A DNA stretch of 64,000 nucleotides from Macrolepiota albuminosa. Lineage: Eukaryota > Basidiomycota > Agaricomycetes > Agaricales > Agaricaceae. Location: positions 767,270 to 831,269 of the forward strand of contig JAMWFC010000058.1 of NCBI GenBank assembly GCA_027475525.1, read 5' to 3'. The stretch's first letter is position 1, and each line of letters starts with the position of its first letter. The translations under genes and the position numbers were made by a program. Below the pieces are notes generated by a model. The model worked only from the letters and a program-made list of their open reading frames with translations, did no database searches and had not been told where the DNA came from. Positions 1 through 12,154 of the stretch are shown here, one piece after another.

Positions 1-397
1 AACTTGAATTATCTTCTGATGTGTACTGCGCCTGAAAGGCATCGAGACTCAGATCTGTGTTGAGTCGCGGGCGTTTGGTCGGGGGTTCTCCATGAAGAGT
101 AGGGAGCGGGGTATCTGACGGCTCCAGGCCATATGGAGTCCGAGATGAAGTGTAATGCAGAGAACGCCGGCCAGAGGAGGGTCCTGGAGTACTGTTTATC
201 TCGTCGAGACGGCGCACAGAGGCGTTGATCAGGTGAGGGTCTCGGGAGCGAACAGCATCGAGATAGTTGTTAGTGGCGTCAAGATGAACCAGAGAAGGAA
301 AAAAGTCGCGTGCAATAATCTGTGAAAGCGCTTCAGTATATTCGTCTTCTTCAAGCACCACTTGACGGTTGAGTGAACGCGTTGGTCTGTCCTCCAT
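1..397 (-). CDS. ESS2: ESS2/Bis1 (DGCR14 family) splicing-associated protein, N-terminal part
   Basis: Reading the minus strand from the ATG at 397 gives an open frame that runs off the left edge of the window, so only about the first 130 residues are present and no intron is visible. Near the N-terminus it has the family hallmark VLEEDEYTEALSQIIARDFF, followed by a leucine-rich segment ending in NNYLDAVRSRD, then TPGPSS and a basic PPTKRPRL stretch. Known members of this family (human ESS2/DGCR14, fission yeast Bis1) are nuclear proteins associated with the late spliceosome. The hallmark block is very well conserved here, so the family call is firm. The role in this fungus is by homology only. 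The next gene upstream on the same strand is nudE, whose stop lies about 175 bases away, and a 77-base duplication sits in that gap. Confidence 0.88.
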   Translation of the reverse strand, partial: MEDRPTRSLNRQVVLEEDEYTEALSQIIARDFFPSLVHLDATNNYLDAVRSRDPHLINASVRRLDEINSTPGPSSGRRSLHYTSSRTPYGLEPSDTPLPTLHGEPPTKRPRLNTDLSLDAFQAQYTSEDNSS

Positions 398-481
398 GGC
401 CGTCGAGTTCAAGGTCACGCGTATGACTCAGCAACAAAGGCTGTCCCTTATCATTACTTGCACTTATCGTAAATGTTATCA

Positions 482-635
482 TAAGAAATTACAATCATAC
501 ATGGAGAAGAATACAAGTTTCAGCTCGGAAGCATAACAGTGCTTCCAGATCGGACCCTTAAGAAATTACAATCATACATGGAGAAGAATACAAGTTTCAG
601 CTCGGAAGCATAACAGTGCTTCCAGATCGGACCCT
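482..635. repeat. Perfect 77-base tandem duplication (no. 1 of 12)
   Basis: Bases 482-558 are repeated exactly at 559-635. The duplication lies in the gap between ESS2 and nudE and covers the last codons and 3' UTR of nudE, whose stop codon is at 572-574 in the copy nearer the gene. It belongs to the series of twelve 77-base duplications and is probably an assembly artefact. Confidence 0.97.
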
Positions 636-2775
636 GTTGGCGTCTCAGACTTCGACCCCGGAATACCATCAGTACTCTTCCGCCCAGCTGGGCGGCCTAT
701 CCGACTTTGCGCTAGTCCTGGTGTTGATGTCGCAGAGGGTGGAAATTTTGCCTGTATTGGTCTCGTCGTGACGTTGGCATGAAGTCCGGAAAATTGAGGT
801 AAGGCCTTGTGTTCGTTCAATCTCGAACTCGATAAGGGAGTACCTCGAAGTGGCGCCGCCAGTGTTCGTTCTCGACCATTGTCTAAAGGAGAGATGGCCG
901 TACTTGCACCGAGAGACGATCGATCTTTCTGGTTATTTGGAATTGGTCCTCCAGAGCCAGCTGGGGGTTTGAGTCCGGTTATTCCGGCAGTCGAAGGGTG
1001 GGCGTATAACCCCGTAGAAGGTAACGGAAGGAACGTTGGGGTAGCAGGGCGTGAGGTGGGCGTGGGTATAGAACTCGTCGTAGCCGTGCTACTGCCGACA
1101 GATAAACGCGACTGAGGCCGGCGAACGCCCATTGTAGGAGCACCGCTGTGAGCAAAAAGAGTAGATGGAGGTGAAGTAAACGTTGGGGATGTAAGAGTCG
1201 CTGATGTTGGTGAGCGTAAAGAATTTGAACCACGGGAAGGGCTTGAGTTCAATGCTCTTCGTATTTCGCGATCCTTTGGTGGGGATGGTGAATCCTCCAT
1301 GATAAGAACCCATCCAGAAGAGTCACCTCTACTTCCTTTTTGGTTCTTTTCCGACCCACTATCGTTACTCCGCGCGGATTCTCCACTTCGTCGATAAGTG
1401 AAATTCTCCCAACTAGTCTTGGTGGCTGAAGGTTTGTTGGAGAGGGAGGATGCGGTAGCCGACGTTGGGCTGACGAAAGTAAGAGGATTAGGATTGTGCC
1501 TCGCTGTTATGCTTCCCATGCGTAGTCTGGGAACACGAGTATGGATCTTCTGTTCAAGGTTACGTACGCGCGCACGCATTTCCGATACCATTTGAACGCC
1601 TTTACTCTTAGAAGTGGTACTTGATGTTGATGTGGTGCTTGTTGAAGCATTGATGGGTTTGGGCTTAGGCCGTGTGGTGGCAATACCAGGACTTGACGTG
1701 TATAATGAGGGAAGAGTCGTCGATCTCGTGACGCGGGGATGAGAGGGAGGAGTAGCAATCCTTGTGGTTGGCTGGAGGCCTACACGGCGAAGGGCTCGCT
1801 GGTTACCCATGGCTGGTCCTTTGGGAGTGACCTGGAGGAGGGAGGAATTCTCGGAAGAAAGACTATCAGAACTATGAGATAATTCGTCTAGTTCGAGGTT
1901 CGGGGGCGGGCGTGTGCTTAAAAGGTCGTCATTAGAGGGCATTAATATTGGAGATAGGTTTGTTTGGGACTCGTGGAGGGGAGGTGTTTCAACTGGTAAT
2001 TTGCTCAGCTGATCCGTCAGACTTGTCACTTGGTCCTTCAGAATGGAAATCTCGACGTTTGCATCTGGTAAGGAATATTAGTTGCGCAACCGTTGAGACC
2101 CCCTACAAACACACACCTCGAAGTTCGTCTCGAAGGCGTTGAGAGTCCTCCTCAAGACTAGCCTTCTCAAGGAGTTCGTGTTCGAGAAGGATCTTCTCTT
2201 CTAGGGCACGCGAATACTTGACCTCCATATCAGCCAAGCTTGATGACACGGCCCGCTCATTCCTTTCGAGATCGTCATTGCCCATCTCCAAGTCGCGTAA
2301 TTGAATCTTTGCTTGTTGAAAATCTTGACGAAGTTTATCTAGCTCGCGTTGTAAAGATGCTGTGGTGGTATTGTGATTGGTCTGAAGCGACATGAACTTG
2401 TTCTGCGGTGAAGTGTTAGCGATATACGCCGACGCATTAACGAGGACACACCTTCCATTCATCGCGCTCGGATTCCGCTCGGATGGCCTTGACCTTGAGT
2501 TCTTGTTGGGCCTTTTCCGTGCGCTGCAGCTCATTCTCCAACTCCGCTTCAAGATCCTTGCTAGCATGATGGAATTCATCCAGTTCGGCACGAGTCTCTG
2601 CCAACATGTCGGCGACCTGTAGGCAGGCTGAGACCAGACTGCAAAGAGAGGATTTGAGGGATTTGAGGTACGTACTTCATTGTACTTGGTGCGCCAGTCG
2701 GTTGACGAAGGTGAGTAGCTGGCTGAAGGTGAGGCGACCGGAAAGAGTCAGTGGCATGGGATGCATACCTAACAT
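572..2775 (-). CDS. nudE: NudE/NDEL1-family dynein regulator
   Basis: This encodes a NudE-type protein, which links LIS1 to cytoplasmic dynein and is needed for nuclear migration along microtubules in hyphae. The start at 2775 is chosen because ATG TTA G splices (intron about 2767-2727) into a frame reading SPSSTDWRTKYNEV, the usual NudE opening. Two more exons give an uninterrupted coiled coil (VADMLAETRAELDEFHHASK, then SLQRELDKLRQDF) and the diagnostic NudE core NDDLERNERAVSSSL with LLEKASLEEDSQRLRDELR. The remaining 480 or so residues are a low-complexity Ser/Thr/Pro-rich tail, as in fungal homologues. The introns are about 50 bases. The last residues fall inside a 77-base duplication, so the exact C-terminus is uncertain. 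Confidence 0.88.
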
Positions 2776-2971
2776 GGTTGTCGTCGAGAGACATACGTCT
2801 GTCGTTGCGCAGGGGATCGACCGACGAGAGGACGGCGGTTGTGGCTTGAGCGAGAACACACAGCGATGTGAGTTGCCGGATTTGGAAGGGTCTGTTGCGA
2901 CAACAACGCGGACAACAACAACTCTTATATTGAAGACACATGTACAGTACAGCAGAGTACACTACAAATTT

Positions 2972-3664
2972 TCAGGCTTTGCACACTTGCGTTTCTCAAT
3001 CTTGCCTGTCTTTGGACAGCGCATCTCCTGCCACGAGACGGGCTCCATTGTTGCGCCTGACGAGGATTAATAAATCTCTCAACAAGAAATGGGCCAAATC
3101 ACCTGCTTCGCTTGTCGCAAAGATAACCCCCAGGTCATTTCTGGCGGTCGTCACAAAATAGCTGCGTGCATCGCCCAGAGATATCTGATGTCTGTCAACG
3201 GGTATTCGCTCTGGCTATACAAGCACCCACCACCACACCCCGGACAACGTCACCTCCCCGGAAGCAGTCTGCGATCTTGACTCTGTCCTTCTCTGTCGCT
3301 CGGACATCCTGCGTGCGGATGACGCCGACAAATTCCTCACCATGCGGCAGGGGCACGCCGTCGACGACGGAGATTGAAAGCATTGCCTGGAGGGGCGACA
3401 GGCGGGTGATGGAGCCGAGGACGACAGAGTTGGGTGCAGGTGGATGGGGACGAAGGCGAGAAATGGTCAGTGTCTGGGAGAGAATTGGTGTGTGGAAGGA
3501 GAAAAGAAGAGACAACGCACGGCGGCGTCATGTTGTGGGATTCCAACGAGAGAGGCTCTTATCTGATCAGTTCTGGAATAGAGACCGGGGCCAAGCTGAG
3601 GGACTGGACGACGCGCAAAACTTATGGGCTGGCCGGGAAGAACAACCTGGCCGGCAGACCCCAT
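2972..3664 (-). CDS. CSL4: Exosome RNA-binding subunit Csl4 (EXOSC1)
   Basis: This encodes the S1-domain cap subunit of the RNA exosome, the nuclear and cytoplasmic 3'-5' RNA degradation complex. The N-terminal exon carries VVLPGQPISFARRPVPQLGP and LYSRTDQIRASLVG. The central exon reads NSVVLGSITRLSPLQAMLSI, then VVDGVPLPHGEEFVGVIRTQ and DVRATEKDRVKI, which is the S1 domain. A later exon gives ISLGDARSYFVTTARNDLGV, and the last exon gives PVSWQEMRCPKTGKIEKRK, matching the conserved zinc-ribbon end, before TGA at 2974-2972. The start at 3664 (MGSAGQVVLPG) is preferred; an in-frame ATG lies at 3700. Introns of about 40-60 bases join the exons. The gene is divergent from LAT1, with only 74 bases between the start codons. 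Confidence 0.92.
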
Positions 3665-3738
3665 GCTTTGGTTCTGTTTACAAAATACACCACCTGTCAC
3701 CCAATTAATTATTATTATTCTCGTCCTCTCTGCTGGCC
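3665..3738. promoter_or_regulatory. 74-base bidirectional promoter of CSL4 and LAT1
   Basis: The start codons of two divergent genes are only 74 bases apart. The gap contains an AT-rich run (aattaattattattattct) and a pyrimidine-rich stretch next to LAT1. The 5' UTRs of both genes must also fit here or overlap, so transcription must start very close to both ATGs. The regulatory role is inferred from geometry; no specific factor site was identified. If CSL4 starts at 3700 instead, the gap is only 38 bases. Confidence 0.6.
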
Positions 3739-5339
3739 ATGGCCTCCCTCGCTGCTGTCCGTCTCTTCGCGCGCCGTACGTCCTCCATGTCCCTTCTTTA
3801 CTCCTCTAACCAGCTCCTTTCTTCCAGGCTTCCATCGCTCCGCGCCCCGGAGCGCGTTGTCGCGTTTCAATATGCCAGCAATGAGTCCCACCATGTCCGA
3901 GGGAGGCATTGCTGCCTGGAAGAAGAACGAGGGCGAAGCTTTTGCTTCTGGTGACGTTCTGCTTGAGATTGTCAGTCCTTTTTTTCCTTGTCGTCGTGTG
4001 CTTGACACCATCCCCCTCAGGAAACCGACAAGGCAACAATCGACGTCGAAGCCCAGGACGACGGTATTCTTGCCAAGATCATTGTAAGCTTACTCCCCGA
4101 CTCACAATGGTCTCGGTTTTTACCCTCCTCTACAGGCTCAAGACGGTGCAAAGGGTGTCCAGGTTGGCGCTCCAATCGCCATCGTGGCCGAGGAGGGTGA
4201 TGATCTTTCCGGAGCCGCCGAATTCGCATCACAGGCTATTTCCGAGTCGACCAGTGCAGGCAAGCCTGAAAAGGCTCCCGAGCCTGCCAGACCTGCGGCA
4301 CCTGAACCGTCGAGACCTGAGCCAACAACTCACCAGGACGTGAAGCCCGAACTCCCTACAGGCGACCGTATATTTGCATCACCAATCGCGAAGAAAATTG
4401 CCTTGGAACGTGGCATTCCTTTGGCACAAATAAAAGGCTCTGGTCCTTCTGGTCGCATCATCCGTGCTGATGTAGAAAACTACAAGTCCGTCCCAGCATC
4501 AACAACAACAGCTCCACCTGCTGAGGCCGACTATATTGACACGCCGATATCCAACATGCGCCGTACCATTGGTTCACGTCTCAGCCAGTCAAAGCAAGAG
4601 CTGCCTCACTATTATCTCACGATTGACGTCAACATGGACAAGGTCTTGAAACTCAGAGAAGTATTCAATAAGACTTTGACCGAGAAAGACAAGTCGGCAA
4701 AGCTAAGCGTCAACGACTTTATCGTCAAGGCCGTTGCTTGTGCACTGTCTGATGTTCCTGAGGCAAACTCTGCTTGGTTAGGTGAAGTCATCAGGACGTG
4801 GGTCGTATTTCACTCATGGGTTCATTGTCAACTTAATTCTTCCTAAATAGCTATAAGAAGGCAGACATCTCGATTGCAGTCGCTACCCCTACCGGCCTCA
4901 TCACACCCATTGTGACAAACGCTGGCTCAAAGGGTTTGGCTACAATATCTGCCGAATCCAAAGCTCTTGCCAAGAAGGCTCGTGAGGGCAAACTGCAGCC
5001 GGCAGAGTACCAGGTATGTCATCTGTACGGACCTGTTTCCATCGCCGTTTCTGATGTTTACATCAACAGGGTGGTACCTTCACAATATCCAACCTCGGAA
5101 TGTATGGTATCGAACATTTTACAGCCATTATAAACCCTCCTCAGTCATGTATCCTTGCTGTTGGTACCACCCGACCAACTCTTGTTCCTGCACCAGAGGA
5201 GGAACGCGGGTTCAAGACTGTCCAGATCATGAAGGTTACCTTGAGCTCCGATCATCGTACTGTAGATGGCGCCGTTGGTGCGAGATGGTTGACAGCGTTT
5301 AAGGGTTATCTGGAAAATCCTTTGACATTCATGCTTTGA
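3739..5339 (+). CDS. LAT1: Dihydrolipoamide acetyltransferase, E2 of pyruvate dehydrogenase
   Basis: This is the mitochondrial E2 core of the pyruvate dehydrogenase complex, which transfers the acetyl group from lipoyl to CoA. The first exon encodes a basic, Arg/Ser-rich leader ([13 protein letters not shown]), a plausible mitochondrial presequence. After an intron ending ttccag the lipoyl domain begins with [20 protein letters not shown] and continues in the next exon with the lipoyl-lysine motif [15 protein letters not shown]. An Ala/Pro-rich linker follows, then the E1/E3-binding domain ([28 protein letters not shown]). The catalytic domain has [31 protein letters not shown] and the active-site motif [13 protein letters not shown] near the end. 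One lipoyl domain is present, as in other fungi. Introns are about 45-60 bases with GT-AG ends. The frame is intact throughout. Confidence 0.96.
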
Positions 5340-5529
5340 GGGATCAAGTTGTATGGGGGCATATTTCTTTCTAATAGAGTTAATTGCTAGTAATATGTGT
5401 TTTATTCAAGTCCTTATAGATTGCTTCCTCATGCTTATTTTGGGATTTTTCTGGGTAGACGTCTGTCTTGCACGTTGAAAGATCTGTTGTCAGGAGTTTG
5501 TTTATTCACACTGTAAAGACGTTCATCAC

Positions 5530-7942
5530 ATGGAAGCCCATGTCGGCGTTTTGCCAACCAAGGAGGAGGCATTTTGGGCTTCAATTGTCGCCAAATGGTC
5601 AGATGCCTGCTCTAACATCGTCTCGTTGAAAACTGAGCTCGAAAAGGCACAGTCGGAGGTGCGTCACTTAATTGATGTCTATATCCACTTCGTAGGTTTG
5701 TTCAAAATTGACAGTCTCGTCAACATCAAGAATGCGTTGACGCGTTGCGAGCTCGAGAAGAAGTCTTAATTGGCGAGCGAGATGAGTTGGCTCGAGAGGT
5801 GTGTCCACCCATCATCGTTTGCTATTATCGTTGCCGATGACGTCTTTTGGCGAGCGAGATGAGTTGGCTCGAGAGGTGTGTCCACCCATCATCGTTTGCT
5901 ATTATCGTTGCCGATGACGTCTTGTTCGTCTTGCCTCAGTTTGAAAAGTACCGCGAGCTCACTGCTGCTCATACAAGGGAGAAGGAGGACCTTTGTCATC
6001 ACAAATCCGACATGTCTCGACTCAAACGGTTTCATCACAAGATGAAGTCTTGGGTACCAAACTTTGCCAGGCTGGTCTAGTCCAAGCCAATAGCGAAAAT
6101 TTGCCCATGAAGGATCAGGTAAAACTTACTTGTGAAACTGATTTGACGTACAATAATCGAGTGTGAATTAAAGTCATATCGGTCAGATGGTAAGGACGAG
6201 GAACTTCAACGCAAAAACGAAGAAATCGCAACCCTTGCTTTGCTGAAAGACAAGCTGGAGAAAGCCAATTTGACACTAGTGGACGAGAAAAAGAGCCTCG
6301 AAATCGAATTTAACTTGAACAAAGCGATATGGGAAAAACATGTCTGTCTCCTCTTTGTTTTATCGGTTTCCTTTAATACTAATTTTCTTCACCAGGTTGC
6401 AGAATTGAGCAGTATACTTGACAAAGACGAGGAAGGTAACGAGGAAGGTAAGAGTGTCCGTTTGGGTCATGGTTCAGAACTAAACGCAGATCTGATTCTT
6501 TGTGACAACGTAAGTCATTTTTCTTTTTCCACTTGCCGTGGACATTTACGCTATCTAGCGTGATTGTGCAGACGTGAAATTGGATCAAAAGCTTCCAGAT
6601 CTGTCGCAGGAGGTGTGTTTGGTATTAAGCCCTGTTTGTACTCACTGACGGGTATCGAACGATAGGTCAAGTCACTACAAGCTAGTGTAGCTACCCACAA
6701 GCGAGAAAATGCTGCCTTGCGCGAGAACCTTTCTTACACTCAACAACAGCTGCGAAAAGCGAATGAAAAAAGACAATCGCTCCTCGTCAAAAATAAGACA
6801 CTGTCAGAGAATCTTGCGAGATCAAATATGAAGGTAAAGGATTTACATTTAGTCATGCTTGGTTCTGCTTGTAACTTGAAGTCTCCAGCTTCGAGAATCA
6901 GAAATGACCGCTTCGCGCACATCTCGGCGTGATCTTACTTTGACGTCGACACCTACGAAAGGGCAGCCAGCTTCGACTGAGCATAACAACGTAGGGTCGA
7001 GTTGTACTGCAACCAAGCAAACAGGTTCCCGTTCTTCCGTCTCTTCGCCGCCGTCGTGTACAAACAGGACTTCAACAATGAGCAAAACAATGTCATCAAA
7101 GCCAGTTTTGCCGTTTGTTTCCGCAGATTCCTCTCCAACACCTATGCCTGAAGCCAGAGAACAAGCGTTGGCGCAGTTGGCCGATTGCATCCCTGACGTT
7201 GACGGCAGTGACGTCAGGTTCAGAAGAGCACTCCTCGCGAGCGCTATTGGTGGTAATATCCAGTCGCTCATAGTCAGGTGCGATTAATTGTAGATCAATT
7301 TCTGCTTTCATTAACCTGGTAACATAGGGTTGTGCAAAGCCAGACTGCGTTGGCAAAGACACATGATATATCAATGTATCTTTGTCCTTCCCTCGAACTC
7401 AACCCGTGGTGCCCAACTATTCCTGGTAAACATGGATATATGTTTGTGGGACTTGGACAGCAAAAACATACTTTTGAGCAACCTCATGCTGGCTTGAATA
7501 TCTTCCTTGGAAAAACGCCATCACATGGTAAACCGAAAGAATATTGTTACCTTGGTGTTTACACTGCGGTACGTGTGAATGGGCTGAGTGTCGATGAATG
7601 GAGGGCTCTATCTGATGAGGTAGAAGTACATCTCTTGGAAGAAGCTGTAAAAATCGCTGATGCCGTCTATAGTTCAAGATTTCCTACTCCAATAGGTCCA
7701 AGGTAAAAAATAAAGACCCTCGGACTGTTGAAGCTATACGAGCTGCATATGATGCAGGCGAGCTATCTGTCCCATGCGTGCGCCTGCAATGCACCCACTT
7801 CAATGAGGCTCTCTACAATGCTTTAGCGGCTGCTGATCTTGTACCCTCACCTCAGCCTCTTCGTAAAGCGGAAAAGCGTAGACGAGACGATGAAGATTAT
7901 CTTGCTCGGCCAAAGAGGCTAGCATCACCTGAATGGTGGTAG
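5530..7942 (+). CDS. Basidiomycete coiled-coil protein with conserved C-terminal domain (possibly DUF6697)
   Basis: I do not recognise a characterised protein here. The N-terminal exons encode charged heptad-like sequence (KTELEKAQSE, then CELEKKS, FEKYRELTAAHTREKEDL, LLKDKLEKANLTLVDEKKSL), typical of a long coiled coil interrupted by introns. A Ser/Thr-rich linker is followed by a compact C-terminal domain with PWCPTIPGKHGYMFVGLG, NIFLGKTP and YLGVYTAVRVNGLSVDEW, which resembles a domain I recall from Agaricomycetes (DUF6697); that name is from memory. It ends with a basic segment and ASPEWW before TAG. The reading frame breaks at about 5766, where TCT TAA needs one extra T to continue as LIGERDELARE; this is next to a 77-base duplication and is probably an assembly error. 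Confidence 0.6.
5770..5923. repeat. Perfect 77-base tandem duplication (no. 2 of 12)
   Basis: Bases 5770-5846 are repeated exactly at 5847-5923, covering the end of one coding exon and the following intron of the coiled-coil protein gene. If one copy is removed, the intron is gtgtgtcc...cctcag and joins to FEKYRELTAA. A base appears to be missing about 4 bases left of the first copy. Confidence 0.97.
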
Positions 7943-8156
7943 TCCCAGGTGATGCGCTCCGTTGAAATCGCCATCTGCAAATCAATACTGCCGTGAATGT
8001 TTTTCCTTGTACATCATGAATTTCGTGATCCAATATATTTTACGTGTTTATTTGTTGACTGACTGAAGCCTGGTATCTATTTACATATACAAATCATAAT
8101 CTCTGTGACTTGATCAGTCTCAATCTCTTAAAGCTTAAAACTTGCGATAATACCTC

Positions 8157-9704
<1,548 letters not shown>

Positions 9705-9739
9705 TTGATATCCATTGCTCAGTCTAGATATCATACATC

Positions 9740-10833
9740 CTAGTAGTTGATACTCGAAAGCACCAATTGCCATCCTCGCGGATCAGTTTTTTGCATCTCT
9801 CCACCTAATGTGTCAAACTCTTTCCACCACCACCTATTCGTTTCTCCCAGTTGGGCCTCTGATTCTCGTGGTGTAATTCGCGATTGCCAAGGTTTATCAG
9901 GAAGGATATAATGAAGACAACGTATTTCGTCATCCCTCCAGAGATTGGGATGGATATATCGTAAGGTTCTAAGTGCGTTGTAGTACCAATGAAGCGGCAA
10001 CCATTTCCCTTCGAAGTACGCGGTAAGCAGATCCTGATCTGGAAAAGTAAATTCCGCAATTTTATCATAAGTAGAAAGGAAATCCACAAGTCCTTCGTAG
10101 AGTTTTTCGGAAGGGTTCAGTACTACGGTACCGGAGTTAAGTTGCTTGTACGGTCTTGGAGAAGTGGGCGTGCATGGTGGGGGTGGGGCTGTTGGTCCTT
10201 CTCCTTTGGTGTGCGGACAATTTGGCGGGATCCTAATGAAGGTCAGGTACATGTATGATCCACGTGAATAGACAGCCTCTACCAGTCTGCAGGATAGTGT
10301 TTCAGTTTCCGGGGATTGCAAGCACAGACGTGAACGGCGGCGATATGATCTCCAGGGAGTTCAAGATCCATCAACTCATCCATATTCCTCAACACAATCA
10401 TATCACAATCCAAAAGTACAATACGCTGTGGAATTCCAGGTTTCGGGTAAAACAAACTTCACTCGAGTGCTTACATCATATTCTGTCAATTGAAATCCCC
10501 TGGATATAACGATAAGCTACTGATAGTAAATAGATGCTGATAGGAATACCTTAGCTTAGTCCATGTATCTGCAAACCTTGCGTCATGGGCAGTCAATGTG
10601 TGTGCCCCTTCTCGAGGTTGTAACTTTTGTACATCACGGGTCAAAATACCACGCATACGGAGAATCTCCCTCGCCTCTGGAGCGAGAGAGGGTGTGACCA
10701 TTACAACGAGAGGATACTTTGAATGGACACCTCGTAGACTATGATCAAGCACGAGAGTCCCAGCAAGATAAGATGTTTTAGTGAGCAGTGTAACGTAGGC
10801 GGCTTTCCGACTCATGGTGGTAGATGACGACAA
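9740..10833 (-). CDS. GT8-family (glycogenin/galactinol synthase-like) glycosyltransferase
   Basis: This is a nucleotide-sugar transferase of the glycogenin-like family 8 type. From the start (MSSSTTMSRKAAYVTLLTKT, with a second ATG at 10815) the first exon gives the Rossmann-like N-terminus AAYVTLLTKTSYLAGTLVLD. A later exon carries the metal-binding motif in RIVLLDCDMIVLRNMDEL, then HIAAVHVCACNPRKLKHYP. The last exon has NSGTVVLNPSEKLYEGLVDF, the second sugar-binding motif FPDQDLLTAYFEGKWLPL, YNALRTLRYIHPNLW and the C-terminal DKPW. No signal peptide or membrane segment is seen, so it is probably cytosolic. The donor sugar and acceptor cannot be read from sequence. Length is about 300 residues, typical of the family. 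The reading frame looks intact. Confidence 0.85.
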
Positions 10834-11076
10834 TACGTAAAAGTCAACAGGTTGTCAAATCCTCCCTCATCTCGGCCATCTCCACGATAACTATAGCATA
10901 GCCAAAATACAGAAACACTCGGACAGGAAATTTTGAATGAGTACGACCTTGACAAGCTTATAAAAGGAAATTTTATCTCATATCTCAGCAGCTAGTACCC
11001 CTGTCACGAGCGAATGCAGTTTGGTCGTGTACAACAGGATATCGATGGAAATATAACAGATAACATCGCAAGTCTT

Positions 11077-11439
11077 TTAACGAAGACGCCTAGCCACAGA
11101 TACTTAGTTATCGGTCAAGCAAAGAATACAATGACACATACCGAGCCTCACGCTCACTCTCCAGGAGAGCAAGAATATCCTCCTCTCGGACAGGACCCTT
11201 AACATTCCGAATAATTGTCCGGGAGGTATCGTCCATGAACTCGACGCGGACCTGGGTGACACCTCCACGAGAACCTGTGCGGCCGAGGACCTTTCCATAC
11301 ACGAGGTAAGTAAAATGAAAACGCGAAATCATGTGCTATGAAGGACCTTGATAACTTTTGCGAGTTTGACAGATGTTTTCGAGGAGTCCTAAAGCGCAGG
11401 TTAGAATGACAACCGTGGACTCGGGAAAGAGCATACCAT
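11077..11439 (-). CDS. RPS28: 40S ribosomal protein S28 (eS28)
   Basis: This is a small ribosomal subunit protein at the mRNA exit channel. It is encoded in four exons: ATG alone at 11439; [32 protein letters not shown] continuing through [20 protein letters not shown]; and a last exon with only RLR and TAA. The splice junctions are gt...ag with introns of about 45-50 bases, and the first intron directly follows the start codon, a common arrangement in ribosomal protein genes of basidiomycetes. The product of about 67 residues matches the family length and motifs almost completely. The gene lies tandem to the GT8 gene downstream and LIP5 upstream. Confidence 0.96.
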
Positions 11440-12154
11440 ATCAACTAGAAGGTTGGAGGGGCGTAGACGACTTTTTTGTTGATGGTTGACAATAAGGTTT
11501 TCGAATCCGACAGGTTGAATCTCAGACCGGGGTATGCCGAACTGCATCCAAATTAATAAATACACCAATACAACCGTGAGTACGCGTGAGTCTCCTTTAC
11601 AATATTAATACGATCTTTTGCTCACCATCACAACTGTCACTCGTTGTTCGTTCCGACGTACCTTCCGCGAGTCCCGTTCATGAACATTCAGCCTAGATGA
11701 AAATAGGATCGACATTCTAAACTACCTTAGTCGTTTTAGAAAAAGCTTCATGTTTTCCACGTCAAAGTGGAATAGTCTCCGGAGCTGGTCTTGCATGCAG
11801 TTATTGAATGTGAAGCTTACGGTTTGTTTAATTAAGCAGATTTTTTGCTCTTTCAAGGCCTTCATCCCTAAGTGCATAGTCAGTACTAGGACCAAACCAA
11901 AATTAACAGTGAGTGTGCCCCTCCTATGCATTGCACGGAAAAGAATCGTTCAATTGGCGTACAGCACAAGAGACACCTGACTGGCGAGCCCCTGAGAGTA
12001 AGGATGTACGCACGGAAAAGAATCGTTCAATTGGCGTACAGCACAAGAGACACCTGACTGGCGAGCCCCTGAGAGTAAGGATGTACTAATTACATATGAC
12101 AACTCCCGATCTACGAATTATATATGCACTACTGTTAGGATGTCTACAAACGAT
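11440..12154. other. Intergenic region between LIP5 and RPS28
   Basis: There is no convincing gene in about 715 bases. It holds the RPS28 promoter, the LIP5 terminator region and a 77-base duplication. The short open frames on both strands lack recognisable motifs. Confidence 0.6.
11933..12086. repeat. Perfect 77-base tandem duplication (no. 4 of 12)
   Basis: Bases 11933-12009 are repeated exactly at 12010-12086, in the intergenic region downstream of LIP5. It belongs to the 77-base series. Confidence 0.97.

Noticed and set aside
807..1115. 102-codon plus-strand open frame
   Set aside because: It is antisense to the Ser/Pro-rich tail of nudE and reflects its codon bias.
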